The notes beneath the pieces were generated by a model. It made no database searches, was not told the DNA's origin, and worked only from the letters and a program-made list of their open reading frames with translations. A stretch of 64,000 nucleotides of DNA from Faecalibacterium sp. I3-3-33. Its GTDB lineage: Bacteria; Bacillota; Clostridia; Oscillospirales; Ruminococcaceae. How positions within the stretch are numbered: the first letter of the stretch is position 1; the number at the start of each line of letters is the position of its first letter. Below, one piece after another: positions 34,216 to 43,024 of this stretch. The stretch lies in NCBI RefSeq assembly GCF_023347295.1, contig NZ_CP094469.1, positions 62,001 through 126,000 on the forward strand. The letters are read 5' to 3'. Both the position numbers and the translations under genes were made by a program.

Positions 34216-34648
34216 ATCGTATGATACGACCCCGGAAACATCCGAGCGAATGTCTCGTGTTCACTTGAAAAAAGGAAAAGCCGAAGTGCTTTTAGCAAAA
34301 CGCCTATGGCACCTTGGCTTTCGATATAGATTGAATGACAAGCGACTTCCCGGCTCGCCTGATATTGCTATCCTGAAGTACCGCATCGCCATCTTCGTGG
34401 ATGGTGAGTTTTGGCATGGTCAGAACTGGGAAATACGCAAGCAAAAACTAAAGCGCAACCGGGAATACTGGATAGCCAAAATCGAGGAGAATATCGCACG
34501 GGACGTTCGGAACGATAAGGATTTAAGAGCGAGAGACTGGTATCCTGTTCACTTCTGGGAAAAGGAAGTGCTGAAGGATACAGATGGATGTATTGAAACA
34601 ATTCGAGAAGTAACAGAGCAGCAAGTTGAAACATCCATGGATTGCTGA
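34202..34648 (+). CDS. vsr: Very short patch repair endonuclease (Vsr)
   Basis: The 148-residue protein matches Vsr: SRVHLKKGKAEVLLAKRLWHLGFRYRLN, the catalytic LPGSPDIAI (Asp), IAIFVDGEFWHG and a C-terminal VHFWEKEVLK. Vsr nicks next to T in T:G mismatches that arise when 5-methylcytosine deaminates. Its presence supports that the two methyltransferases make 5-methylcytosine. It is the third gene of the nuclease operon. Confidence 0.9.
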   Translation: MKHPKSYDTTPETSERMSRVHLKKGKAEVLLAKRLWHLGFRYRLNDKRLPGSPDIAILKYRIAIFVDGEFWHGQNWEIRKQKLKRNREYWIAKIEENIARDVRNDKDLRARDWYPVHFWEKEVLKDTDGCIETIREVTEQQVETSMDC

Positions 34649-34660
34649 AAGAAGCAAACC

Positions 34661-36469
34661 TTATTGCGAATCCTGCATGAAGCGATAAATTGGATATTTT
34701 TTGAAAGCTTCTTGTGATTCTTTGGAGAGCTTGCTGAAGTGAACTTTAGCGGCAACAATATTATCCAATAGAAGGTATGCACCAACATAAATGGATTCGT
34801 CTTGTCTTTCTGTTTCAACAATAGATAATACTTCCGTTTGTTCATCACTAGTCAATGGACGAGAACGTTTGATAGCTTGATAGTAGTTGATTTTTGCAGC
34901 TGACGGAGAAGAATGCATATCAGTTTGACGAATCCAATCGGTGATTTTTATAGCAGCCAAAAGAATATCTTCTTTGGAGGAATCACTGGAATCATAAGCG
35001 TGAAGCATTTCAAGAATGAGCGTATTTACAGCTTGTGAGTATTCTACAGATAAAGGAATGGCTTTAATAGAGTCTATCATGCTGTCGTAGTTTATATTAT
35101 CGCACCAATTTATTATATCCCGATCCAGTAAAACGAAATAAGAAAAAGGAATATCATTATTAGAAGAATCTTTACTTTTGAAAGATATAGGAGCTTGGTT
35201 GAAGTCATAAATGTCGTAGAAATCGTTTGTGCCTTCGATGGGAATGGTGCACAAAAGAAGATTGAGATTTGCAATGCGGCATGGTCTAAAAATAGAATCG
35301 TATGGAACTAATTTAACAGCTTTTTTATCTAAAAGAGCTGTTTTCAAAATATTAAGATTATTTTGACTGGAAGTATCAATGAGATTCGGGTTTAAATCTT
35401 TTTTCACATGAAGAAGATTTAGGGTCTTTTGCATGCTAAGCATAAAGTCAAGCTGACTTTTTATAACGGAGCGGTCAACAAAGCCAGAGTTATTGAAGGA
35501 TGCACTTTTAAAGTTCAGTACTCCACCGTTTATTTCATATTGCTGTGCATCCAGAACAGCAAGAATAAAGCGAGCGTCTCTAATGCGCTCAGAAAGAGAG
35601 CCTGATAAGGAAAAATGAAAATCCGGTTTTGCTTGTGTGCCTGCTTGCAAAACTTGACGAATATCTGCACCGAATTTTATGGTCGCTGATGTCTTGGTCC
35701 GAGAAACAGTGTAGTGGTCAAAAAATACGTTTGATTTAACACTAATCGGTGCATTCATCGTGTATTCTACAGTGTCAACATTTTTTAGGTGAGCGACAGG
35801 TAATTCTATATCATGGGGCTGTTTGATATAAATATATGTGTCGTGCGTAAAGAAATAGTCAAAAGGAAATTCGTAATTTTGATTTATGGCGGAATACCCA
35901 ATAGTGAGTTGTATGTTGGAAAGTTGAGATGGACTTTCTGAGCGTAAGGAATCAAAAGAAATAGGAGCGCTATTGATTGCAGCACGTTGTAGATTCATAT
36001 GATGAACAAAATCAAGAAAAACATCAGTAATATCGTTTTTCTTTTTAGGAAATTCCTTTAATTCTATACTTTTTTCCTTGTAAGGAGTTCCGTCATATGT
36101 CTTTAGATATTTTTTTAAGTCATACGGAAGCAATTTTACATAGTATATAGCGGCTCTGTCACCGGAATCGTTGACATAAACAACAAAAAAGATGGTTCCT
36201 CCAACGTACAAATAGTTTCTTAAATCTGCATATTGAATAGAGTATTTGATGCTTTTCTTTTTTAAGTTTGGCTTACAATGCCCTTTGACCTGAACGGGGA
36301 CTTTGAGAAGAAGATCAGATTTAGCGTGAACATGACCAGCTTTACTGTATACTTCAACGTCACCATCCCAAGAAGGCTCTTTATCGTTGGTGTTGATATG
36401 AGCGACCAGATGGTCAGTTTTGCCTAGTGCAATTTGAAGAAAACTAATGCCCAGCATTTCAGAATTCAT
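34661..36469 (-). CDS. DUF4365-like protein with probable PD-(D/E)xK nuclease domain
   Basis: The 602-residue protein starts MNSEMLGISFLQIALGKT at an ATG preceded by GGAGG. Residues 1-150 resemble DUF4365: SWDGDVEVY followed about 25 residues later by VPVQVKGH, giving a D...QxK active-site pattern typical of restriction-type nucleases. The remaining 450 residues contain no domain I recognise. The gene is AT-rich, convergent with vsr (12-base gap) and within the restriction island. A defence role is plausible, with the C-terminal part as sensor or partner-binding region. Confidence 0.6.
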   Translation of the reverse strand: MNSEMLGISFLQIALGKTDHLVAHINTNDKEPSWDGDVEVYSKAGHVHAKSDLLLKVPVQVKGHCKPNLKKKSIKYSIQYADLRNYLYVGGTIFFVVYVNDSGDRAAIYYVKLLPYDLKKYLKTYDGTPYKEKSIELKEFPKKKNDITDVFLDFVHHMNLQRAAINSAPISFDSLRSESPSQLSNIQLTIGYSAINQNYEFPFDYFFTHDTYIYIKQPHDIELPVAHLKNVDTVEYTMNAPISVKSNVFFDHYTVSRTKTSATIKFGADIRQVLQAGTQAKPDFHFSLSGSLSERIRDARFILAVLDAQQYEINGGVLNFKSASFNNSGFVDRSVIKSQLDFMLSMQKTLNLLHVKKDLNPNLIDTSSQNNLNILKTALLDKKAVKLVPYDSIFRPCRIANLNLLLCTIPIEGTNDFYDIYDFNQAPISFKSKDSSNNDIPFSYFVLLDRDIINWCDNINYDSMIDSIKAIPLSVEYSQAVNTLILEMLHAYDSSDSSKEDILLAAIKITDWIRQTDMHSSPSAAKINYYQAIKRSRPLTSDEQTEVLSIVETERQDESIYVGAYLLLDNIVAAKVHFSKLSKESQEAFKKYPIYRFMQDSQ

Positions 36470-36649
36470 ATTAGACCTCCGATTGGAATAGTTATGAATG
36501 GTGCAGCGAACCGCTTCGTTTTGATTGTACACCTGAAAAGCAGAAAGATCAATGTGACTACTAAAAATATTTTTGCTGTAGAGAAAATCGCACATCTGCA
36601 AAAATGGTTGGCGTAGAAACTTTGCTTTTTTACAAAATAAAAGGGACAC

Positions 36650-36802
36650 CTACAACACCGTAGTGCTGTCCGATGTCCCATAGCGACTGATTTTATCGTT
36701 GTCCGCCAACCTCAGGCTCTTACGTCCTGTATCAAATCGGATTTTAGGTGTCAGCTTCACCAGCGGAATGACGTCCACTCGCCTATTTATATTATAGGCC
36801 AT
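36650..36802 (-). CDS. Possible 50-residue protein or gene remnant
   Basis: An ATG frame encodes a short basic protein with the run VDVIPLVKLTPKIRFDT. It lacks a clear ribosome site. The strongly non-random sequence suggests either a real small protein or the 3' end of a lost gene. The surrounding bases to 37091 hold no other supported gene. Confidence 0.3.
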   Translation of the reverse strand: MAYNINRRVDVIPLVKLTPKIRFDTGRKSLRLADNDKISRYGTSDSTTVL

Positions 36803-37091
36803 TTGTGCATAATCTGCAATGGTTCGTATAAAAGTAATTCTGAAATTTTGAGGAAATAGGCTGTTTGCATTGATCCGTATGCGTTATTGTTGCTGGCTCG
36901 AATTGTAAAAGTTCTTGATTTCGTGTAAAATCAGCCCTTCAAAAATCTCGTTTTCGTGATTAATGAGGGCGCAGCAGGGCTGCAAGTGCCGGTTTTGTAC
37001 GCTTCCCTGTTCTGATGATATAGCGATGCCCACCAGCTTATGGCAAGAACCATAGGCTGGTGGGCATCATGTTCTTTATGGAAGTTGACGG

Positions 37092-37340
37092 TCAATCTTC
37101 CAGCCTGCCGTGTTCGCACCCAAGGGAAAGATAGTGCTCCATCTCCCCTCTCAGCACCATCTGGGCATACTCCAAGGGCTTGTTGTAGAGCAGCCAGTCC
37201 AGCTCTGCCCGCTGTGCCGGGGTATGGCCGTACTCGTCCTCCACGGCGATGCAGTCAATGGCAAGAGTGGTGCCATCCTCGAACCGGGCTTCCACCCGGT
37301 TGGTGTCCATGTTGTAGCGGCAGGTAAGCAATTTTGTCAT
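37092..37340 (-). CDS. Small conserved protein at the right end of IME2 (DUF6061-like)
   Basis: The 82-residue protein begins MTKLLTCRYNMDTNRVEARF and differs from the IME1 copy at 21408-21656 at only about six positions. GGAGG lies 8 bases before the chosen ATG; an ATG 6 bases upstream is too close to it. Both copies lie on the minus strand as the last gene before the right arm sites. The near identity contrasts with the diverged integrases and points to recent exchange or selection for a shared function. Confidence 0.7.
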   Translation of the reverse strand: MTKLLTCRYNMDTNRVEARFEDGTTLAIDCIAVEDEYGHTPAQRAELDWLLYNKPLEYAQMVLRGEMEHYLSLGCEHGRLED

Positions 37341-37438
37341 AGTCATATCCTCCAAGTCTTGATTTTGATGATTGGCCACTCAAACCAATGCCGTCAAGCC
37401 GTTGTCGGATAAGTCGATTTTTCATTTGTCTGAGAGTA

Positions 37439-37470
37439 AGTGCACGGTTTCTGCACGGTTTTTGCACGGT
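37439..37470 (+). repeat. Arm-type integrase binding sites, right end of IME2
   Basis: Exact 32-base copy of 22107-22138 with three TGCACGG motifs, followed by ACGTGCAAAGGGTGCAAATC, which contains reversed half-sites. It closes IME2 on the right, about 140 bases before the tRNA fragment. Confidence 0.7.
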
Positions 37471-37610
37471 TTCAAAACGTGCAAAGGGTGCAAATCGTTG
37501 CAAAATCGGACAAAGAGTGCAGAAACTCGAAGCTCGAAACTTGCGATGTATCGCTGATAAATGACGTTAAAGCGTAACTTCCAAAAATTGAGGGAATCGC
37601 CCGGCGTGCG

Positions 37611-37655
37611 CTACGAATCAGTAGGCCGGGGGTTCGAGTCCCTTCCATCGCACCA
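37611..37655 (+). other. Right attachment site of IME2 (tRNA-Arg(ACG) 3' fragment)
   Basis: These 45 bases are identical to 22009-22053 and run from the anticodon loop CTACGAA to the terminal CCA. The bases before them do not form the 5' half of a tRNA. A different hairpin (GACGAATG...CATTCGTC followed by TTTTTT, to about 37706) comes next and may be the original chromosomal terminator of the tRNA. Confidence 0.8.
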
Positions 37656-37656
37656 T

Positions 37657-37706
37657 GACGAATGTTCTTACAGCATTTAGCTGTCAAAGAGCATTCGTCT
37701 TTTTTA
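37657..37706 (+). terminator. Terminator after the tRNA fragment
   Basis: GACGAATGTTCTT pairs with AAGAGCATTCGTC around an inner AGC-TAGCTG region and is followed by TTTTTTATTT. It differs from the terminator at 22060 and lies on the flank side of the attachment site. Confidence 0.65.
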
Positions 37707-37710
37707 TTTG

Positions 37711-39420
37711 CTAAATAGCGACATCACAGGGGGCGTAGTTCACAACTACGCCTTTTCTTGTATTCACCGACACATCGGGTGTCGGCAAAGGAAGTGCGCT
37801 TGGAATCTCGATGGTGCCCACGCAGTTGTAGTGAATGCGGAGCCGCTGCTCCCACACGCCGTTGACCTTTTCTGCATCGAACACTTCGATTTTTTCCACC
37901 AGTTCATTCAGCATCCGGGGTGTCAGCTTTTTTGCTCTGGTGTACTTGCGAACCAGACTGATAAACATATCCGTTGTCATGGTGCGGCTGCTCTTCTTTT
38001 CGATTTCGGAGCGGAGCTGTTTGATTTTCTCGGTCAGCTCCTTTTGCTCGTCCTCATATCTCCGGGACATTCTGGAAAAGCGTTCGTCAGAGATTTTGCC
38101 GGAAACATTGTCCTCATAGATGCGCCCAAAGAGGCCGTCCAGTTCTTCATCACGGGCAAGGAGTGCTTTCAACTCTTTCTCTTTCAGCTTGCGGTCGGCT
38201 TCGTCTGCCTGCTGGGAGTGCCCGATAACAGCTTTCAAAAAGTCGTCCTCATAGAGGCTGGCAAACTTGGTCAGCCGCCGAATTTCGCCCAGCACCACTT
38301 CTTCCAGAAAGTCTACCCGGATGTAGTGGGTGGATTGGCAGGTGCCACGGTTGCCCTTGTAGTTGGAGCAGTTGAAATACTTGATTTCCGGGTTGCCCTG
38401 ATTGAAGTGGAAGTGCAGATTGCAGCCGCAGTCTGCGCAGACAAGCAAGCCAGAGAACATATTGTGTTCTCCGTTGCTGGTACGGCGTTTGCGCATCTTT
38501 CCACGTTTCTGCTGTACCTGCTCAAACACGGCACGTTCAATAATGGGTTCGTGAATATCTTGGAACACCACCCAATTTTCCGGGTCGTTATGAATCCGCT
38601 TCTTGTTCTTGTAGGACTTGGAGTAGGTCTTGAAGTTCAGAACATCACCACAATACTCCTGCTGGTACAGAAGATGGGTAATCGTGGAGCCATTCCACTT
38701 GGTGGCGGGGCGTATCTTGCTCCTTCCGGGACGGCCGATGCCTTTCTGAATCCAGTAGGCCTGCGGCGTCAGGATGCCTTCCTTTTCAAACTGGGTGGCA
38801 ATCTGTTCTGTGCCAAAGCCCTCCAACGTCATATCAAAAATGCGCCGGACAACTTGTGCAGCTTCTTCATCAATGACCCAATGCTTGGGATTGTTCGGGT
38901 CCTTGATATACCCATAGGGAGGAAGTCCCATCGGTTCGCCGGAGTTGCCTTTGATTTTATTACTGATACGGCGTTTCTTGCTGATGTCGCGGGCATACCA
39001 CTCATTGAACAGGTTTCGGATGGGTGCCAGTTCGTTTTCTCCCTCGGCCGTGTCGATGTTGTCCGAAACGGCAACAAGTCGGATGTCATGGTCCGGGAAA
39101 AATTCTTCTGTCAGCCGTCCGACCTCAATATAGTTTCGGCCCAGACGGGAAAGGTCTTTGACGAACACAGCGGCGGCTTTCCCTTGTTCAAGCTGCTGCA
39201 TCATTTCAACGAAACCGGGACGGTTCATGGTCACGCCGGAAATGCCATCATCCAGAAAGTGAACCAGATTGGTATAGCCTTTTTCCTTTGCAACTTTGGT
39301 GAGCAGTTTCTTTTGGTTGACGATGCTGTAACTCTCGCCCTCCAAATTATCATCACGGGAAAGACGCTCATAGAGAAAAGCGGTTGCTTCACGGGATTTC
39401 TTGTTACTCGACTGTTTCAT
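37711..39420 (-). CDS. Large serine recombinase (TnpX/TndX type) of the third element
   Basis: The 569-residue protein begins MKQSSNKKSREATAFLYERLSRDD with the catalytic Ser in ERLSRDD. The resolvase domain extends to about 160 (FVKDLSRLGRNYIEVG), followed by a recombinase domain, a zinc ribbon (CADCGCNL...YFNCSNYKGNRGTC) and a coiled coil. AAAGGAG precedes the ATG at 39420. The ORF ends about 55 bases from the tRNA fragment, so the element boundary is near 37.7 kb. TnpX-type enzymes excise and insert Tn4451/Tn5397-like elements. Confidence 0.9.
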   Translation of the reverse strand: MKQSSNKKSREATAFLYERLSRDDNLEGESYSIVNQKKLLTKVAKEKGYTNLVHFLDDGISGVTMNRPGFVEMMQQLEQGKAAAVFVKDLSRLGRNYIEVGRLTEEFFPDHDIRLVAVSDNIDTAEGENELAPIRNLFNEWYARDISKKRRISNKIKGNSGEPMGLPPYGYIKDPNNPKHWVIDEEAAQVVRRIFDMTLEGFGTEQIATQFEKEGILTPQAYWIQKGIGRPGRSKIRPATKWNGSTITHLLYQQEYCGDVLNFKTYSKSYKNKKRIHNDPENWVVFQDIHEPIIERAVFEQVQQKRGKMRKRRTSNGEHNMFSGLLVCADCGCNLHFHFNQGNPEIKYFNCSNYKGNRGTCQSTHYIRVDFLEEVVLGEIRRLTKFASLYEDDFLKAVIGHSQQADEADRKLKEKELKALLARDEELDGLFGRIYEDNVSGKISDERFSRMSRRYEDEQKELTEKIKQLRSEIEKKSSRTMTTDMFISLVRKYTRAKKLTPRMLNELVEKIEVFDAEKVNGVWEQRLRIHYNCVGTIEIPSALPLPTPDVSVNTRKGVVVNYAPCDVAI

Positions 39421-39518
39421 ACTCGCTCCTTTCTTGGGACAGTCGAATAGCAAATTCACTTGTACACCTATATTATAACACAATCCGCTTTCTCTGTCCG
39501 CTGCCTCCCGAAAGGTCA

Positions 39519-39698
39519 TTATAATTTTTCGCTTTCGGATTTCATCAGCCGGAGAAGAACTTCTCCTAAGGTCTGGGAGCTTTCTTCTTTGAACACTGGC
39601 TCAACGATAAAGGAGCGATTGCCAATACGATAAGTCGAATCCAGAGTAAGCATCTCTGGATTTTTTGTTTTTTCAGGGTTTGTCTTTTTCGCTTGCAT
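39519..39698 (-). CDS. Small transposon-encoded protein next to the recombinase
   Basis: The 59-residue product starts MQAKKTNPEKTKNPEM and contains TYRIGNRSFIVEPVFKEES, then a helical TLGEVLLRLMKSE. AAAGGGGA precedes the ATG at 39698. It is similar in size and layout to the TnpW-type small protein at 57579-57779. Proteins like this accompany TnpX-type recombinases; the role is unknown. Confidence 0.6.
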   Translation of the reverse strand: MQAKKTNPEKTKNPEMLTLDSTYRIGNRSFIVEPVFKEESSQTLGEVLLRLMKSESEKL

Positions 39699-40053
39699 CG
39701 TAAAAATCCCCTTTCTTAAAAATCAAAAAATGAGCCAACGGATGGCTGCTGGCAGCAGCCCACGGGAATCTCACCCCTGCATTCCTCATGCAGCCCTACT
39801 CATTGCCTGCGACGCTCTGAACGCTCGGACTTTGACGGTAAGGGAGTATCAGCCCGTCTGTATGTCATGGCCCGCAAGCAGCCGCACTTGCATTGCGGCG
39901 TGGTGGTGATCGCTCCACTTTTCAGAGAAAAGCATCGTGGCGCACCCGCCGTCCGGCTCGATACAGACAGCAACGTATCCGTTTGCCCTATGATGCACCA
40001 CCATTGTCCTGCGGGCATATTTTTCAAGGTGCTGTCCCGAAACGTGGAAAGGG
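39699..40053. other. Gap in the third element
   Basis: No gene with a ribosome site and recognisable product is seen on either strand, although the frames are long because the region is GC-rich. It may be the leader of the recombinase operon. Confidence 0.3.
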
Positions 40054-40299
40054 TCAGACCGTTTCGGCTCTGGTCACAATAGAGGAAATAAGTTTGATTT
40101 CCAGATGGCGTTTCATGTACTCGTCTATGCACACATGGGGCTGGCCGTGCTTGTCGTAGAGAATGCCTGTACAGAGCTTGTTGATATAGCCTCTGTAATG
40201 TCGCAAAACCTGTTCAACTGCATCGGTGTCCCCAGCGCAGGCAGAGCGAATCACCGAGAGCGGTAAAAACTCTCTGCGCGTGTGTTTATAGGAGTTCAT
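40054..40299 (-). CDS. Helix-turn-helix domain protein of the conjugative element
   Basis: The 81-residue protein begins MNSYKHTRREFLPLSVIRSACAGDTDAVEQVLRHYRGYINKL, which matches the small helix-turn-helix proteins found in Tn916-like and other gut conjugative elements just before the sigma factor. It resembles region 2 of a sigma factor and may work together with the adjacent sigma-like protein. The gap to the upstream sigma gene is 6 bases. Confidence 0.75.
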   Translation of the reverse strand: MNSYKHTRREFLPLSVIRSACAGDTDAVEQVLRHYRGYINKLCTGILYDKHGQPHVCIDEYMKRHLEIKLISSIVTRAETV

Positions 40300-40305
40300 T
40301 TACGC

Positions 40306-40737
40306 CTAACCTCCCTCCGGCAAGTGCGCCTTTAGTTCTTTTCGCAGCACATTCAGCGTTTTTGTCCGGTGGCGCTGTACAGCACTCCGGGACATTCCCA
40401 TGAGGTCGCCAATCTCGCCATCGCCCAGTTCCAGAACGCAAAACAGAATCAGAATGCTTTGTTCTTGCTTTGGCAGAGCGGCAAACGCATTGGCAACAAG
40501 TTCATTGTCGATGTGCAGATCACAGCCGTAGGATGAAAATACAAATTCTTCACTTGGATAATGGTCTACACTCGTGAGCTGCCCCAGTTCTTCCAACGAA
40601 AGAACGCTGAATGACTTTTCACGGTCAAGCAGACGTTTCTTATTTCGGTGATAGTTCCGGGCCTCATTTCGCAGCACCGCTTTGCAGAACGCATCGAATC
40701 GGTACTGTTCGCCATCGTTGCGAGGGATAGCTTCCAT
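40306..40737 (-). CDS. Sigma-70-like factor of the conjugative element
   Basis: The 143-residue protein has a short sigma region 2-like part (FDAFCKAVLRNEARNYHRNKK) and a clear region 4 (FAALPKQEQSILILFCVLELGDGEIGDLMGMSRSAVQRHRTKTLNVLRKEL). The ATG at 40737 follows AAAGGGGGTG. Such factors control transfer or excision genes in Tn916/Tn5397-like elements. It is cotranscribed with the helix-turn-helix protein. Confidence 0.8.
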   Translation of the reverse strand: MEAIPRNDGEQYRFDAFCKAVLRNEARNYHRNKKRLLDREKSFSVLSLEELGQLTSVDHYPSEEFVFSSYGCDLHIDNELVANAFAALPKQEQSILILFCVLELGDGEIGDLMGMSRSAVQRHRTKTLNVLRKELKAHLPEGG

Positions 40738-40939
40738 CTTCTCACCCCCTTTCCGTGGGGATGTCGGGTGGATTTTTCCCTTTCCGCTAATATGACACCT
40801 GAAACACCCGATTCTGCCCGCTTTTTTGAAAATTTCCAAAAATATTTTTGAAACAGGCAGCTTTTCAGGCGGCAATAGAAAAGCCCAGCAGACCGAAAAC
40901 GGCCAACCGGGCATAATGGCAGCACGAAACGCGCAGTGG

Positions 40940-41041
40940 CTACATCGTATAGTACATAGTAAAAGCCCTGCTGACCCTGTGCGGGAGCAAGGTTTTTTTT
41001 GACAATTCAAAGCTAGGCGTTCGATAGAATATCAGGCGCAT
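40940..41041 (-). CDS. Possible 33-residue leader peptide
   Basis: AGGAGG stands 7 bases before an ATG that opens a 33-codon basic frame (MRLIFYRTPSFELSKKTLLP...). The ribosome site lies within a hairpin (GGCGGC...GCCGCC, 41042-41066). The frame ends about 200 bases upstream of the sigma factor gene. A strong ribosome site inside a hairpin in front of a tiny frame suggests translation-based attenuation. Confidence 0.4.
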   Translation of the reverse strand: MRLIFYRTPSFELSKKTLLPHRVSRAFTMYYTM

Positions 41042-41314
41042 GGCGGCATCCTCCTAGTGGCCGCCATACGGACGATGAAACGCTTTGATAAGCAAAAAGA
41101 ACCGGCGGCCTTGATTTTCTCAAACACCGCCGGTTCAAAATAGGTACACAAAATCACCTGCTCAAACCAACGGCTTTTTATTTCCCCTTAGTCGGGGCAG
41201 GCTCATGTGCTATATGATTGTTCTTTCTTAAAGGCGTCTTTCAGCCATTCATAGATTTCTGCGCTAATATCGCATTCGGTTCAGCAGGTATCACCCCTGC
41301 CGCCTTATTTTCTA

Positions 41315-43024
41315 TCAAGCCGATATTTTTTGCTCTGCGTTCCACATAGCTGCATATTTTCCGCCCTTCGCAAGCAATTCTTCGTGGGTTCCCGATTCAG
41401 CAATCTGTCCATCACCCATTACAAGGATTTGGTCTGCATTTTTGACAATGGAAAGGGTATGAGCAATCATTACCACTGTCTTTTTCTCTTTTAGCAGATT
41501 GGCGATGGCCTGCTTTACGGCAAGCTCATTTTCAATGTCAAGAGATGCGGTTGCTTCATCCAAAAGCAGGATAGGGCTGTTTTTCAGGATAGCGCGGGCT
41601 ATTGAAATTCGCTGACGCTCACCGCCAGAGAGAAGATTTCCATTCTCGCCAGTCAGCGTATCGTATCCCTTTTCCATCTTACGGATGAAGCTGTCACAGT
41701 TGGCTTCCCGGCAGGCAGCCTCGATTTCTGCGTCCGTAGCATTAGGACGGGCGTGTCGGATATTATCCCGGATGGTATCATCAAAGAGAAATACGTCTTG
41801 GTCTACCATAGAAACTTGTTCCAGAACCCGCTCGGCGGCTACATGGTTAATGGGCTTACCTCCAATAGAAATCGTCCCGCCCGTTGCTTCGTAATATTTT
41901 GCAATCAGGTTCAAAATGGTGGATTTGCCAGAACCAGAGTCTCCGACAATGGCTGTGAGTTTTTGATCCGGCACCGTAAAGGTAGCGTGTTTTAGTACCG
42001 GCTCACCGGGTACATACGAAAAATCTACATTGTCAAAGATGATTTCATGGGTGGTTGTGTGAAGCGGCTCCATACTGCCTGTTTCCTCCGGCTCATTCAT
42101 TACACCCAAGATTTTGTTCTTCGAAATCATCAGGTTTTTATAACTGGTGAGGTCTACAAAAATCGAGTTGGACAGCTTTGCACAGAACAAGGGCAGCATA
42201 CAAATCAAAAGGTAGTCTACCGTGTTCAGCGTCCCCGTAGCCCAAGGTGTATAAGCCAGCCAGATAACCAGCGGACAGGATAGCCAGCTCAAAATGCCAA
42301 ATCCTGTACCGATCGGCAGCACTTTTGCCTCGTATACAAAACTAATACGGCTAAACTCCCGCATGGCGTTAATAACGGTTTTGTTCTTCATACCGCCTAC
42401 ACCATAAGCACGGAAAGTCTGAATGCCAGAAACATATTCAACAATGCTGCTGACATTCTCCGCACAAATATCGTTCTTTTCTTTTCCGTATTTCTGCACC
42501 ATGCGGAAAGAAAGCCACAAGCCGGGGATTAAAAGAAGGTCAGCAATCAACAGAATAATTCCAGCCGGGACATAAATCGTCATAACAAAAACGATCAACA
42601 TGAACGACAAGGCAAAATTCTTTGCCAAATCTCCGACCTTATGGGTCAGAATTTTTTCATAGTTGTTTACATCGCTTGTGATAGTGTTGATATAATCGCC
42701 GGTCTGTCCCTGCGTAAAGCGGGACAGTGGGATGCGCTTCAAATGGTCACCCATAAAAAGCCGAATATTCTTGCTGACCTCTGCACCGCCAATCTGCGCT
42801 TTGGTATAACCATAGCTGTAAATCAGGATACGGAGAAGAAAAATCACTGCAATGATACCAGTCAGAGCCAGAACTCGGTTCATGTCAAATTGACTCGACC
42901 ACAAAAACTGCATAACAGAGTAAAGCAGCATAAACAGGCTGCCGGAGAGAAGTCCTTCCAGAACGGTTCCGCCGACACCAATATAGAAATTGCGGTTCTT
43001 TTTCAATACATCATGCTCATTCAT
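41315..43024 (-). CDS. ABC half-transporter (membrane plus ATPase), second of the element pair
   Basis: The 569-residue protein has a six-helix domain (about 20-300) and an ATPase domain with Walker A GDSGSGKST, signature LSGGERQ and Walker B ILLDEATASLD. I use the ATG at 43024, which overlaps the stop of the upstream partner by 8 bases; an in-frame extension upstream lies inside that gene. It is the last gene of an operon with an ECF transporter and a second ABC half-transporter. Substrate unknown. Confidence 0.88.
   Translation of the reverse strand: MNEHDVLKKNRNFYIGVGGTVLEGLLSGSLFMLLYSVMQFLWSSQFDMNRVLALTGIIAVIFLLRILIYSYGYTKAQIGGAEVSKNIRLFMGDHLKRIPLSRFTQGQTGDYINTITSDVNNYEKILTHKVGDLAKNFALSFMLIVFVMTIYVPAGIILLIADLLLIPGLWLSFRMVQKYGKEKNDICAENVSSIVEYVSGIQTFRAYGVGGMKNKTVINAMREFSRISFVYEAKVLPIGTGFGILSWLSCPLVIWLAYTPWATGTLNTVDYLLICMLPLFCAKLSNSIFVDLTSYKNLMISKNKILGVMNEPEETGSMEPLHTTTHEIIFDNVDFSYVPGEPVLKHATFTVPDQKLTAIVGDSGSGKSTILNLIAKYYEATGGTISIGGKPINHVAAERVLEQVSMVDQDVFLFDDTIRDNIRHARPNATDAEIEAACREANCDSFIRKMEKGYDTLTGENGNLLSGGERQRISIARAILKNSPILLLDEATASLDIENELAVKQAIANLLKEKKTVVMIAHTLSIVKNADQILVMGDGQIAESGTHEELLAKGGKYAAMWNAEQKISA

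Noticed and set aside
39800..40132. 110-codon minus-strand frame overlapping the helix-turn-helix gene
   Set aside because: It has no ribosome site, overlaps a better-supported gene and its translation shows no domain.
41165..41290. Remnant of a coding frame (ISAEIYEWLKDAFKKE) upstream of the sigma leader
   Set aside because: The short stretch looks protein-like, but it is only about 20 codons and I could not link it to a family or to a start.
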